Positions 42,990 through 51,413 of a DNA stretch of 64,000 bases are shown in pieces. The stretch covers positions 248,001 through 312,000 of the forward strand of contig NZ_FNVY01000003.1 in the NCBI RefSeq assembly GCF_900104595.1. Reading direction: 5' to 3'. This DNA comes from Enterococcus timonensis. Lineage in GTDB: Bacteria; Bacillota; Bacilli; Lactobacillales; Enterococcaceae. Every line of letters starts with the position of its first letter. The first letter of the stretch is position 1. The position numbers were made by a program, and so were the translations under genes. The notes beneath the pieces are model-generated. The model saw only the letters and a list, made by a program, of their open reading frames with translations. It had not been told where the DNA came from and did no database searches.

Positions 42990-43102
42990 GGATGTCTTTG
43001 GGATTGATTAGCCTCGTAGAAAATTAGAAAAATGGCATAAGCACGCTTGCGGGCTGAAGGCATTTTATCTATTTTCCTAGAGGATAGCCCAAAGACACCG
43101 TC
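42990..43102 (+). repeat. long imperfect hairpin element B
   Basis: A 113-bp element with the same ends as element A (GGATGTCTTT and AAAGACACCGTC) and a shared CGTAGA...TTTTATCT...TTTCCTAG framework. Its halves pair over most of their length; the loop differs from A. A third GGATGTC follows at 43109-43115 but runs into an ordinary terminator instead of a full element. Confidence 0.75.
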
Positions 43103-43127
43103 AAATAAGGATGTCGTAAAAACTCAT

Positions 43128-43171
43128 ACCAAAAAAATCTTACTGGAAATTTTTCCGGTAAGATTTTTTTT
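43128..43171 (+). terminator. terminator before comGA
   Basis: AAATCTTACTGGAAA and TTTCCGGTAAGATTT form a stem followed by T residues. It separates the yebC side from the comG operon. Confidence 0.88.
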
Positions 43172-43199
43172 GCGTATTTTTTTACAAGGGGGGCAGAGG

Positions 43200-44171
43200 A
43201 TGGATGTGAGTGGGTTTGCCCAAAAGTTATTGCACAGCAGCTGGCAAGAAAAAGTTTCTGACGTTTATCTTTTGCCACGAAAAAAATCATTTGAGATTTT
43301 TTTCCGCAGACAAAATAGGCGTTGGCTCCACGAAACGCTGCCAGAAGAAGATGGTCGCCAACTGGTCCGCCATTTTAAATTTTTAGCCAATATGGATATT
43401 GCGGAAAAGCGCAAGCCACAACTGGGTGCTTTTACGAGTCAAATGAATGATTTGCAAATTCGTTTACGCTTGTCTAGCGTGGGGGATTATTTAGGGGCGG
43501 AAAGTTTAGTGCTGCGATTTTTTCAAGAGGATGAGTCAATTACCAATCGTTATTTGTTGTACCCGCAAAATTATTTAGAGAGCCAAACTAAAAAGCGCGG
43601 ACTACATCTTTTTGTGGGACCAACTGGTTCAGGAAAAACAACTTTAATGTATCGTCTTGCCAAAAATCATCCGCATTTTCAACAAGTGATTACTATTGAA
43701 GATCCAGTAGAAATTGAGGAGCAAAGTTTTTTACAACTACAAACTAATGCGCAAATTGGTTTGACCTATGAAGCGTTGATTAAAGTTTGTCTTAGGCATC
43801 GCCCCGATTGTTTAATCATCGGAGAAATTCGTGATGGAGAAACGGCGATGATGGTTTTGCGAGCAGCTTTGACAGGTCACGTGGTATTTGCCACATTACA
43901 CGCAAAAAATTTAGCAGAAACGTATACACGATTGGAAGAGTTGGGACTAAAGAAAGCCCAAGTGGAAAGTGTCATGCAGTCGGTGACGTTTCAGCGGATG
44001 GTGGAAATTATTTGTCCGGTGTGTGGAAATACAAAAAATCTCGATTGCCAAAAAATACATGATGCTTGTCTAGTATCGGTGCATCCGGCGCAAAAATGGT
44101 CGCAACAATTAAGAAAGGCGTGGGCGTATGGCTTCATTAATGCAGACACGTATTTACAAGAAAAAGATTAA
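43200..44171 (+). CDS. comGA: competence pilus assembly ATPase ComGA
   Basis: A 323-residue secretion ATPase of the GspE/PilB family that powers assembly of the DNA-uptake pilus. It has Walker A FVGPTGSGKTT, the Asp box ITIEDPVE, Walker B CLIIGEIRDGETA and the His box ALTGHVVFATLHA. A CPVCG pair near the end resembles the zinc site of larger relatives. The start is ATG 43200 after AAGGGGGGCAGAGG; the longer in-frame extension passes through hairpin element B and the terminator. First gene of a seven-gene operon. Confidence 0.95.
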   Translation: MDVSGFAQKLLHSSWQEKVSDVYLLPRKKSFEIFFRRQNRRWLHETLPEEDGRQLVRHFKFLANMDIAEKRKPQLGAFTSQMNDLQIRLRLSSVGDYLGAESLVLRFFQEDESITNRYLLYPQNYLESQTKKRGLHLFVGPTGSGKTTLMYRLAKNHPHFQQVITIEDPVEIEEQSFLQLQTNAQIGLTYEALIKVCLRHRPDCLIIGEIRDGETAMMVLRAALTGHVVFATLHAKNLAETYTRLEELGLKKAQVESVMQSVTFQRMVEIICPVCGNTKNLDCQKIHDACLVSVHPAQKWSQQLRKAWAYGFINADTYLQEKD

Positions 44172-45162
44172 AACGACATTATTTCGCCAAAAAGTTTGTC
44201 AAATGATTGCCCAAATGTTGGAAAATGGTTTTTCATTACAAGAAATCATGCAATTTTTCAGCAAACTACCCCATGAGTTTGGTTATTTTGGCGAAAAAAT
44301 ATTAGCAGAGCTTGGACAAGGTGCCAGTGTGCCGGTGGCTTTTCAAGCGGTGGATTTTTCGCAAAATTTATTATTACAGCTGCAACTGGCTGAAATTCAC
44401 GGCGACTTAGCGGAAACCTTAAGCGTCATGGCAGAAACTTTAGCTTTACAACAAAAACAAAGCCAAGCACTGAAAAAAGTATTGGCCTATCCACTTTTAC
44501 TGGTAGGATTTTTAGTAGTGATTTTACTCGTGCTGAAATTTTTCTTGCTGCCGCAATTAATGTCCTCAGGCGATTTAGATTCACCATTGCTACAAGTGGT
44601 GGAACAATTACCAAATATTGTGCTAGCTGTTGTAGCCGGACTGGCTTTAGTTTTTTTAATTGGAAAATTTATTTTACAGAAAAAAACGGCGATTGTTCGG
44701 ACGAACTTTTTAGCCCGCTTACCTTTTGCCGGCCAACTTTATCAAATATATATTACGGCCCTTTTCAGTCGGGAATTTGGAAAATTATTTAAATTCGGGA
44801 TTGATTTGCGCCAAATTTATGAGTTAATGGCCCAACAAGATCTGCACCCCTTAATGCAAGAACTAGCTTTAAAAGGACAACTTGCTGCCACTAATGGCGA
44901 AGAATTAATTACCACTTTAGCTAGCGAAAAATTTTTCCAACCAGAATTAGTGATGATGATCCAAACAGGAGAAATGAAAGGTAAATTAGGCGATGAGTTA
45001 CTATATTTTAGCCGCTATTTGTGGCAACGATTAGTCGAAAAAATTGAAGGCAGTCTAAAATGGATTCAGCCAATCGTTTTTTTAAGTGTGGCCCTAATGA
45101 TTGTCTTCTTATACGCAGCCTTGTTACTGCCAATGTATGGCAATGGTTTGGAGGGGTTTTAA
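44128..45162 (+). CDS. comGB: competence pilus membrane platform ComGB
   Basis: A 344-residue inner-membrane platform protein of the GspF/PilC family. It contains two repeats of the T2SSF domain, each followed by hydrophobic helices (near residues 120-145, 165-185 and 315-340). It opens with RIYKKKIKTTLFRQKVCQMI. It overlaps comGA by 44 bp and ends directly before comGC. Confidence 0.92.
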   Translation: MASLMQTRIYKKKIKTTLFRQKVCQMIAQMLENGFSLQEIMQFFSKLPHEFGYFGEKILAELGQGASVPVAFQAVDFSQNLLLQLQLAEIHGDLAETLSVMAETLALQQKQSQALKKVLAYPLLLVGFLVVILLVLKFFLLPQLMSSGDLDSPLLQVVEQLPNIVLAVVAGLALVFLIGKFILQKKTAIVRTNFLARLPFAGQLYQIYITALFSREFGKLFKFGIDLRQIYELMAQQDLHPLMQELALKGQLAATNGEELITTLASEKFFQPELVMMIQTGEMKGKLGDELLYFSRYLWQRLVEKIEGSLKWIQPIVFLSVALMIVFLYAALLLPMYGNGLEGF

Positions 45163-45450
45163 ATGAAAAAAAGAAAATTAAAAGCTTTTACCTTAATGGA
45201 AATGCTAGTAGTTTTACTAATTATCGGCGTGTTACTTTTACTATTCATCCCGAATTTGTCGAGCCAACGGGAAAGGATTAATGATACAGGCGATGAGTCA
45301 ATCGTTAAAGTAGTGGAAACACAGCTGGAACTATATCGTTTGGATTATCCTGATAGAGATCCTTCCCCAGAAGACCTTGTGGGTGACTATTTAACTCAAG
45401 AACAGTATGAGAGATACAGAGCTGCCACTGGTACTGTTGATGAACCATAA
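45163..45450 (+). CDS. comGC: major competence pseudopilin ComGC
   Basis: A 95-residue prepilin. The type IV signal KLKAFTLMEMLVVLLIIGVL has the basic leader, cleavage site before Phe, and Glu at +5. The hydrophobic helix is followed by a short acidic C-terminal domain, as in ComGC. GGAGGGG precedes the ATG. Confidence 0.95.
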   Translation: MKKRKLKAFTLMEMLVVLLIIGVLLLLFIPNLSSQRERINDTGDESIVKVVETQLELYRLDYPDRDPSPEDLVGDYLTQEQYERYRAATGTVDEP

Positions 45451-45956
45451 TGGGAAAATATACACTAATACAAAACACTAAAAAAATATTCTGTGGAAAG
45501 TTCAAAAAAAAATTATCCGGCTTTACTTTACTTGAAAGTTTAATTGTTTTAGTAGCAGTTAGCGTATTGCTTTTAGTAGGAAACGTTAACTTTACACGCG
45601 CTAGAAATCGTCTAGCGGAAGAACAATTTATAAAGACTTTTGAGACCCATTATTTGTATACGCAAAAAATGGCGATGATTACCGGTCGACAAGCGCAAAT
45701 TAACGCCAGTCAAGATCGACGTTCCTTATCTTTTGCTAATCAGACGACCGGCGTTTGGAAAAATCAATTTGTTCTAGAAGTTCCAGAAACAATTATTAGT
45801 CAATCAGTGCCGAAGACTATTTTTTTTCAAGGTATTTCTGGACGTAACGGATCGTTGAAAAGCTATATTTGGCGCTGCGAAACGTTACGACTAGAAATCA
45901 CCTATCAAATTCAAATGAGTAACGGTCGTTACACTAAAAGAGAAGTGAAAATTTAA
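45450..45956 (+). CDS. comGD: competence pseudopilin ComGD
   Basis: A 168-residue prepilin with the cleavage motif KLSGFTLLESLIVLVAVSVLL after a 21-residue basic leader. The rest is beta-rich. Its ATG overlaps the comGC stop (TAATG), and no separate ribosome site is obvious, which suggests translational coupling. Confidence 0.92.
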   Translation: MGKYTLIQNTKKIFCGKFKKKLSGFTLLESLIVLVAVSVLLLVGNVNFTRARNRLAEEQFIKTFETHYLYTQKMAMITGRQAQINASQDRRSLSFANQTTGVWKNQFVLEVPETIISQSVPKTIFFQGISGRNGSLKSYIWRCETLRLEITYQIQMSNGRYTKREVKI

Positions 45957-45967
45957 AGGAGGACCCG

Positions 45968-46258
45968 ATGGCTAAAATCCGCGGCTTTTTGTTTTTAGAA
46001 GGACTGGTGGCACTTTTAGCCATGACGGTGGTCTTGAGTTTGCTGATTCCTCAATTTGTTTTTTTAGAAAACCAAAGTCGGGCTGCCCAAGAAAAAGTAG
46101 TGGCAGCTCGATTATTAATGGAAGAAACCGAAAAATATGTAAATGGAATCAACACTTCAGAAAAAATTCGCGATGGTGTGAGTTATACTGTCAACGTTCA
46201 CTCTAACGGTATTCAAGTGAAACGAGGTGAGGTGACAATTGGTTTTCAAGAAAATTAA
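45968..46258 (+). CDS. comGE: competence pseudopilin ComGE
   Basis: A 96-residue minor pseudopilin. The N-terminus KIRGFLFLEGLVALLAMTVVL is a variant type IV signal with Glu at +5 of the probable cleavage site. AAAGGAGG precedes the ATG. It overlaps comGF by 20 bp. Confidence 0.88.
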   Translation: MAKIRGFLFLEGLVALLAMTVVLSLLIPQFVFLENQSRAAQEKVVAARLLMEETEKYVNGINTSEKIRDGVSYTVNVHSNGIQVKRGEVTIGFQEN

Positions 46259-46685
46259 AGCATTTACTTTAGTTGAAGCTATTTGCGCGCTCCTGATTCT
46301 CAGTGTTGTCCTCTTATTATTTCAAGTGGGCGTTAGCCAATTACGACGTGTTCAACAAATTTCTTTTAGGGAGTATCAAGATGATTTTCAAGTGTTTTTG
46401 CTGCAAATAGAATATGAGATGCGGGGGTTTACTTACCGGCAGCAAAATTATTTCCCCAAGGAACTCTATTTTCAGGATGAATTGTTACTTGATAGTGTCT
46501 TTCAGCTGTACGCCAACACGGGAGATCCCAGTTTCATGATTCGCAAGCATTATAAAGGGGGACACCAGCCGCTACTAATGAACGTCAGAGATTGGCAATT
46601 GAAACCTGATAAATTCGGTTCAAAAATTGAGGTGACTTTTAGAAATGGTGAAACGTATAAAGGATATGTGGTCTTCCCGGAATAA
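46239..46685 (+). CDS. comGF: competence pseudopilin ComGF
   Basis: A 148-residue minor pseudopilin with signal KIKAFTLVEAICALLILSVVL and the ComGF region YQDDFQVFLLQIEYEMRGF. I accept the TTG start at 46239 because it follows GAGGTGAGGTG at suitable spacing and keeps the short basic leader expected; no closer ATG precedes the signal. Confidence 0.9.
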   Translation: MVFKKIKAFTLVEAICALLILSVVLLLFQVGVSQLRRVQQISFREYQDDFQVFLLQIEYEMRGFTYRQQNYFPKELYFQDELLLDSVFQLYANTGDPSFMIRKHYKGGHQPLLMNVRDWQLKPDKFGSKIEVTFRNGETYKGYVVFPE

Positions 46686-47064
46686 AAAAATCGGCGGCGG
46701 CATTTTATTTAGTGTCTTAAGTTTATTGTTGCTGCTGGCTTTTTTACTATTGCTTTTTTTACAAGATTACCGGGTGAAGATGAATTTCCAACAACGCCTC
46801 GCAAATTATTATGTAGCGGCCAGTTTGAAAACGTGGAGCCAACATTCTCTAAAAGAAAATCCGCACCAAACTATTTTTTATTTTCAAGAAGGAGCTGTTC
46901 AAATTCAATTCTTTGAAAATCTTCAAAGGATGGAGTATCTAGTTCAAATTAATGGACAAGAATTTTTCTTTTATGACGGAATTTTACCAGAACCGGATCC
47001 AGATCCAGAAGAAACAGAAGAAACAGAAGAAACAGAAGAAACCACTACAGAATCCCAAAAGTAA
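46645..47064 (+). CDS. comGG: ComGG-like protein with Glu/Thr-repeat tail
   Basis: A 139-residue protein with a basic leader, a single hydrophobic helix (GGGILFSVLSLLLLLAFLL) and a short beta region, in the place of comGG. The tail from residue 117 is low complexity: PDPDPEETEETEETEET, encoded by a 9-bp repeat (47017-47043) that could vary in copy number. An alternative start at ATG 46666 is possible. Last gene of the comG operon; it overlaps comGF by 41 bp. Confidence 0.8.
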   Translation: MVKRIKDMWSSRNKKIGGGILFSVLSLLLLLAFLLLLFLQDYRVKMNFQQRLANYYVAASLKTWSQHSLKENPHQTIFYFQEGAVQIQFFENLQRMEYLVQINGQEFFFYDGILPEPDPDPEETEETEETEETTTESQK

Positions 47065-47126
47065 AATTTGCGTCAAATGAGTCGATTTTTTACCCGCAAA
47101 TGACAAAGTTAAAGTTTTTTCAGGGG

Positions 47127-47161
47127 AAACCGTTGCATGTGCAACGGTTTTTTTCTATACT
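47127..47161 (+). terminator. comG terminator overlapping the marR promoter and a palindrome
   Basis: ACCGTTGCA and TGCAACGGT form a stem followed by T residues, ending the comG operon. The same DNA provides TTGCAT (47133-47138) as a -35 box, 17 bp before TATACT (47156-47161), for the following marR gene, so the palindrome would also suit a MarR operator. The operator role is inferred. Confidence 0.75.
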
Positions 47162-47202
47162 TACTCTATACTTAGATGAATCAAAAAAAAGGAGCGATCG
47201 CC

Positions 47203-47643
47203 GTGGAACATTTTACGCGCTACATTAATCGCATTGCGCGACTTTCTAATTTATATCGAGGAGAAAAGTTGGCGCCTTATCATTTGAACGGGCAACATCA
47301 TACTTACATAATAAATATTTGTCGAAATCCCGGTCTCACCCAAGAGCAATTGGCGCAGATGATTTCTGTTAGCAAATCCAATGTCACGCGCCAACTGGCA
47401 TTTTTAGAAAAAGAAAATTATATTACCCGCAGCGTCTCACCAACTGATAAACGAAAAATGCTAGTTTATCCTACCGAAAAAGCTTTGGCGATTCGTCCGG
47501 TGATTCATGAGATGTTAACAGATTTAAATGGTCAATTTTTAGCAGAAATTCCTGCCGATCAGCAAGAACTTTTACTAAGTCAACTGAAAATTATTTTAGA
47601 CAAAGCACAAAAAATTGTTTCAGAACAGGAGGCCAATAAATGA
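47203..47643 (+). CDS. MarR-family transcriptional regulator
   Basis: A winged-helix repressor of 146 residues: NICRNPGLTQEQLAQMISVSKSNVTRQLAFLEKENYI is the DNA-binding unit (written here over its full span), followed by the wing SPTDKRKMLVYPTEKA. I choose GTG 47203, 8 bp after GGAG, instead of the in-frame ATG at 47176, which lies at or before the likely transcription start. It overlaps the ABC exporter gene by 4 bp, so it probably controls that operon and itself through the palindrome at 47127. Confidence 0.9.
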   Translation: MEHFTRYINRIARLSNLYRGEKLAPYHLNGQHHTYIINICRNPGLTQEQLAQMISVSKSNVTRQLAFLEKENYITRSVSPTDKRKMLVYPTEKALAIRPVIHEMLTDLNGQFLAEIPADQQELLLSQLKIILDKAQKIVSEQEANK

Positions 47644-49283
47644 AACTTTTTTTGAAATATTTAAAGCCTTTAGTCGGGCGGATTACGCTAGGAATGAGTT
47701 TTAAATTCGTGGGTTCAATTATGGATTTACTTTTGCCGTGGATTTTAGCTTACATCATTGATTCGGTGATTCCGCAAAAAAGAATCACGCCGATCATTTG
47801 GTGGGGCGTGGTGATGGTGATTTGTTCGATTTTGGCGATGTTGACTAATATTATTGCCAATCGCATGGCCTCCCGGGTGGCTCGCGATACGACTGGACGA
47901 GTACGGCATGATTTATTTGAAAAAATTGGCAGTCTATCGACGGCGCAATTTGATCGTTTCGGCGTGTCTTCTTTAGTTTCCCGCCTCACCACCGACACTT
48001 ATAATATTCATCAAACAATCGGCATGAGTCAGCGGATTGGCATTCGCGCGCCGATTTTATTAATTGGTGGAATTATTATCACCGCCACGCTAGATCCGGT
48101 GTTGACATTGGTTTTAGTTGCCGTTTTGCCCTTTACTTTAATAACGATCTACATCGTTTCTAAAAAAGGAATTCCCAAATTCGCCCAGTTGCAAAAGCAA
48201 ATTGATGCTTTAGTCACAGTTGTACGGGAAAATGTGACCGGCGCGCGCGTGATTAAAGCATTATCTAAAACGCCTTATGAGGTGAATCGTTTTAAAGGCG
48301 TCAATCAAGATTTAGTAGCGGCCGAAACTTCCGCCAATCAAACGATGGCCATCACGCCAGCTTTTATGAATTTCTTTTTAAATGGCGGTTTAACATTAGT
48401 CATTTTAGTGGCGGCTTTTCGCGTCAACAGCAATTTGACGCAACCAGGTGTAATTGTCGCTTTTTTAACTTATTTTACAATTATTTTAAATGCCATGATG
48501 AGTATCACGCGAATTTTTGTCGCCTTTTCCCGCGGATTAGCTTCCGCCAATCGAATTGAAGCAGTCTTAGTCATGCCCGCAGATTTAAAAACACAGAGCG
48601 CTTTGCCAATTTTAAATGAAGAACCGCAATCTCCCTTGATTTCTTTTCAACAAGTGAATTTTCATTATCCAGATGGCGCTTCGGTGCTAGAAGATATTTC
48701 TTTGGCGATTCCGGCTGGTTCCACCATTGGCATTATTGGCGGCACCGGCAGCGGAAAAACTACTTTAATGAAATTATTATTGCGACTTTACGATCCTGAC
48801 TCTGGCGAAATTTATTTCAAAGATCGACCTTTAGTCACGGTGCTTAAAGAAGAATTGTACGACGCATTTGGTGTTGTTTTACAAAAAGACATTTTGTTTG
48901 CCGATACGATTGAAGAAAATATCCGCCTCGGTCGCAATCTTTCAGATAGTCAGGTTGAAAAAGCTATCGATCAAGCACAAGCGAGAGAATTTATTGAAAA
49001 ATTACCTGAAAAAAGGCAGTTCCAATTAGAAGCAAAAGGGAGCAATTTATCTGGCGGACAAAAACAAAGAGTTCTCTTAGCAAGGGCACTAGCCGGCCCA
49101 CCAGAAATTTTGGTGCTAGATGATTCTTCGTCGGCGCTAGATTATAAAACCGATGCCCAATTACGAAAAAATTTAAAACAACTTACCCAAACGACTAAAA
49201 TTTTAATTGCCCAACGCATCAGCTCCATTGCTTTTGCTGATCAAATTATCGTTTTAGACCATGGAAAAATTGTTGGTCACTGA
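47640..49283 (+). CDS. ABC exporter subunit 1 (heterodimer, degenerate ATP site), truncated by a nonsense codon
   Basis: A 547-residue fused membrane-ATPase half-transporter. Six helices precede the ATPase with Walker A IIGGTGSGKTT, signature NLSGGQKQR and Walker B LVLDDSSSALD. Asp replaces the catalytic Glu, and Gln stands in for the switch His (LIAQRISS), so this is the degenerate partner of a heterodimeric LmrC/EfrC-type multidrug exporter. The reading frame stops at TGA 49281-49283, right after DHGKIVGH. In the same frame the next 31 codons (49284-49376) continue a typical C-terminus (TNESLLAENSFYQKIF...) to another stop at 49377. The ancestral gene was therefore about 579 residues. Confidence 0.9.
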   Translation: MKLFLKYLKPLVGRITLGMSFKFVGSIMDLLLPWILAYIIDSVIPQKRITPIIWWGVVMVICSILAMLTNIIANRMASRVARDTTGRVRHDLFEKIGSLSTAQFDRFGVSSLVSRLTTDTYNIHQTIGMSQRIGIRAPILLIGGIIITATLDPVLTLVLVAVLPFTLITIYIVSKKGIPKFAQLQKQIDALVTVVRENVTGARVIKALSKTPYEVNRFKGVNQDLVAAETSANQTMAITPAFMNFFLNGGLTLVILVAAFRVNSNLTQPGVIVAFLTYFTIILNAMMSITRIFVAFSRGLASANRIEAVLVMPADLKTQSALPILNEEPQSPLISFQQVNFHYPDGASVLEDISLAIPAGSTIGIIGGTGSGKTTLMKLLLRLYDPDSGEIYFKDRPLVTVLKEELYDAFGVVLQKDILFADTIEENIRLGRNLSDSQVEKAIDQAQAREFIEKLPEKRQFQLEAKGSNLSGGQKQRVLLARALAGPPEILVLDDSSSALDYKTDAQLRKNLKQLTQTTKILIAQRISSIAFADQIIVLDHGKIVGH

Positions 49284-49353
49284 ACAAATGAATCGTTACT
49301 CGCTGAAAATTCTTTTTACCAAAAAATATTTATTTCCCAAGGAGGACAAATCG

Positions 49354-51126
49354 ATGGCTCGCAGTCGCTCAGTGAATGAAAAACCTAAAAATCGCCGGCA
49401 AGCGCTGGTTCGTCTTTGGCAATATTTATATAAATTCAAATGGCTCCTTTTGTTATGTTTAATTTTAACGATAACAAGTAATTTTTTCGCTTTAATCGGG
49501 CCTCTCCTTTCTGGATACGCCATAGATGCTATTCAACCGGGGCCGGGGAAAGTGATTTTTGCTAAAGTCTTTTATTATTGTGGTTGGATGCTGTTCTTTT
49601 ATTTTGTGTCCAGTATTTTTAATTATGTGATTTCTATTTTAATGATTCGTCTTAGTCAAAAAGTGGTGGCGAACTTGCGCAAAGAAGTTTTTGAAAAACT
49701 GTCCCAATTGCCGGTAGGTTTTTATGATAAGCATCAAACCGGCGACATCATTTCCCGGATGACCTATGATATTGACAATATTAATACGTCACTTTCCAAT
49801 GATACAGTGCAAATTCTAAGTTCGGTTATTACGGTCATTGGTTCTTTAATCATGATGATCATCATTTCACCGCGACTTGTTTTAGTTTTTTTAATTACTG
49901 TTCCAGCAGCGATTTTTCTAACAAAATTTTTAACTAGTCGTTTCCAACCATTATTTGCCAAACGCTCCCGACTTTTAGGGGATCTTAATGGTTTTGTGGA
50001 GGAATTGGTTTCAGGAAATCAAACAATTAAAATTTATCATCAAGAAGAACATACTTTAGAACGCTTTGATGTGAAAAACCAAGAAGCCGTGGATGCTTAT
50101 TACAACGCCGAATATTATGGTAGCATGACGGGTCCTTCTGTTAATTTTATTAATAATTTATCTTTGTCGTTGATTTCCGTTTTTGGCGCAGTATTATTTT
50201 TGCAAAATGCGCTCACTTTAGGAAATTTATCTTCTTTTGTTTTATATTCCCGCAAATTTTCTGGACCTATTAATGAGTTTGCCAATATTTTTTCTGATTT
50301 GCAATCGGCACTCGCCGCTGCTGAACGGGTTTTTCGTTTGCTAGATGAACCTTCTGAAGTTCAAGATGCCCCAGATGCGTTCGTTTTTGAAAAAGTTTCT
50401 GGAACGGTAGAATTTTCACATGTTGATTTTAGTTATGATGCAGCTCGTCCGACGATTCAAGATTTAAATCTCACCGCTAAAGCCGGGAGTGTCACCGCGA
50501 TTGTGGGACCCACCGGTGCGGGAAAAACAACGATTGTCAATCTTCTCATGCGTTTTTACGATCCTGATGCGGGGGCAATTTTCCTTGATGGTCATGATAT
50601 TAAAAAAGCTACCCGCAAAAGTTTGCGCCAGGCGTATGCTATGGTTTTACAAGATACATGGCTGTTTACTGGAACTATTTGGGAAAATTTAACGTATGGC
50701 AAAACTTCGGCGACCAAAGAGGAAGTAGAGGCCGCTTGTCAGGCCGCCTGTTGTCACGAATTTATTATGCAACTGCCAAGAAATTATGATACTAAGCTTG
50801 ATGAAGATGGCGGCAGTTTATCGCAAGGACAAAAACAATTATTGACCATCGCCCGGGCCTTTTTACTAGAAGCTGATTTATTAATTTTAGACGAAGCTAC
50901 GAGCAACGTAGATACGCAAACCGAGGCTTTAATTGCTGAAGCGATGAAAAATTTAATGATCGGTAAAACAAGTTTCGTCATCGCCCATCGTCTGTCGACA
51001 ATTATTAACGCCGACCATATTTTGGTCGTCGATCAAGGGCGTATTATTGAACAAGGGCGACATCAGGAACTACTGGACCAAAATGGAATGTATGCTAATT
51101 TATATGCCGCCCAATTTGAGAAGTAA
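49354..51126 (+). CDS. ABC exporter subunit 2 (heterodimer, catalytic ATP site)
   Basis: A half-transporter of 590 residues with six helices in the first 330 residues and an ATPase domain: Walker A VGPTGAGKTT, Q-loop MVLQDTWLF, signature SLSQGQKQL, Walker B LLILDEATSNVD and switch His in VIAHRLST. The Glu after Walker B is intact while the signature is altered (SQGQ), complementary to subunit 1, as in heterodimeric exporters such as LmrCD. The start is ATG 49354, 8 bp after GGAGG; the longer reading from 49261 is out-of-frame overlap with subunit 1. Confidence 0.93.
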   Translation: MARSRSVNEKPKNRRQALVRLWQYLYKFKWLLLLCLILTITSNFFALIGPLLSGYAIDAIQPGPGKVIFAKVFYYCGWMLFFYFVSSIFNYVISILMIRLSQKVVANLRKEVFEKLSQLPVGFYDKHQTGDIISRMTYDIDNINTSLSNDTVQILSSVITVIGSLIMMIIISPRLVLVFLITVPAAIFLTKFLTSRFQPLFAKRSRLLGDLNGFVEELVSGNQTIKIYHQEEHTLERFDVKNQEAVDAYYNAEYYGSMTGPSVNFINNLSLSLISVFGAVLFLQNALTLGNLSSFVLYSRKFSGPINEFANIFSDLQSALAAAERVFRLLDEPSEVQDAPDAFVFEKVSGTVEFSHVDFSYDAARPTIQDLNLTAKAGSVTAIVGPTGAGKTTIVNLLMRFYDPDAGAIFLDGHDIKKATRKSLRQAYAMVLQDTWLFTGTIWENLTYGKTSATKEEVEAACQAACCHEFIMQLPRNYDTKLDEDGGSLSQGQKQLLTIARAFLLEADLLILDEATSNVDTQTEALIAEAMKNLMIGKTSFVIAHRLSTIINADHILVVDQGRIIEQGRHQELLDQNGMYANLYAAQFEK

Positions 51127-51247
51127 CCACGTTTAGTATATAGTAGGATTAAGATGAGTTAGCAGATATGATTTGGGAAAGTTTATGTTTTCTTTTTAAT
51201 ATGTAAGATGATGATTGCTTGCTTTAATATTTTATTAAACGATAATA

Positions 51248-51300
51248 AAACCGGATCAATGAAACCGGATCAATGAAACCGGATCAATGAAACCGGATCA
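51248..51300 (+). repeat. tandem 14-bp repeat, 3.8 copies
   Basis: AAACCGGATCAATG occurs three times head to tail (51248-51289), plus an 11-bp partial copy (51290-51300), with no differences between copies. It lies in the gap between the ABC exporter and the 34-residue peptide gene. Confidence 0.95.
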
Positions 51301-51413
51301 GTTACTATGTTTAAAATAAAGAACAGTCGAAATGATTACAACAAAATAGATTTAAAAAGCCGTACTCCAATTTTATTGTTTATAGAGGCCATTTAATTAA
51401 AGGAGATGATGTC

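Noticed and set aside
43171-43178. TGCGTATT as a ComX/SigH-type competence promoter box before comGA
   Set aside because: It matches the streptococcal TACGAATA box at only some positions and overlaps the T tract of the terminator; too weak to annotate.
47176-47202. ATG 47176 as the MarR start
   Set aside because: The probable -10 box (47156-47161) or the alternative at 47167-47172 puts transcription start at or after this ATG, and GGAG is placed for GTG 47203.
51248-51300. Possible CRISPR array
   Set aside because: The repeats are 14 bp and directly joined with no spacers, and no cas gene is present.
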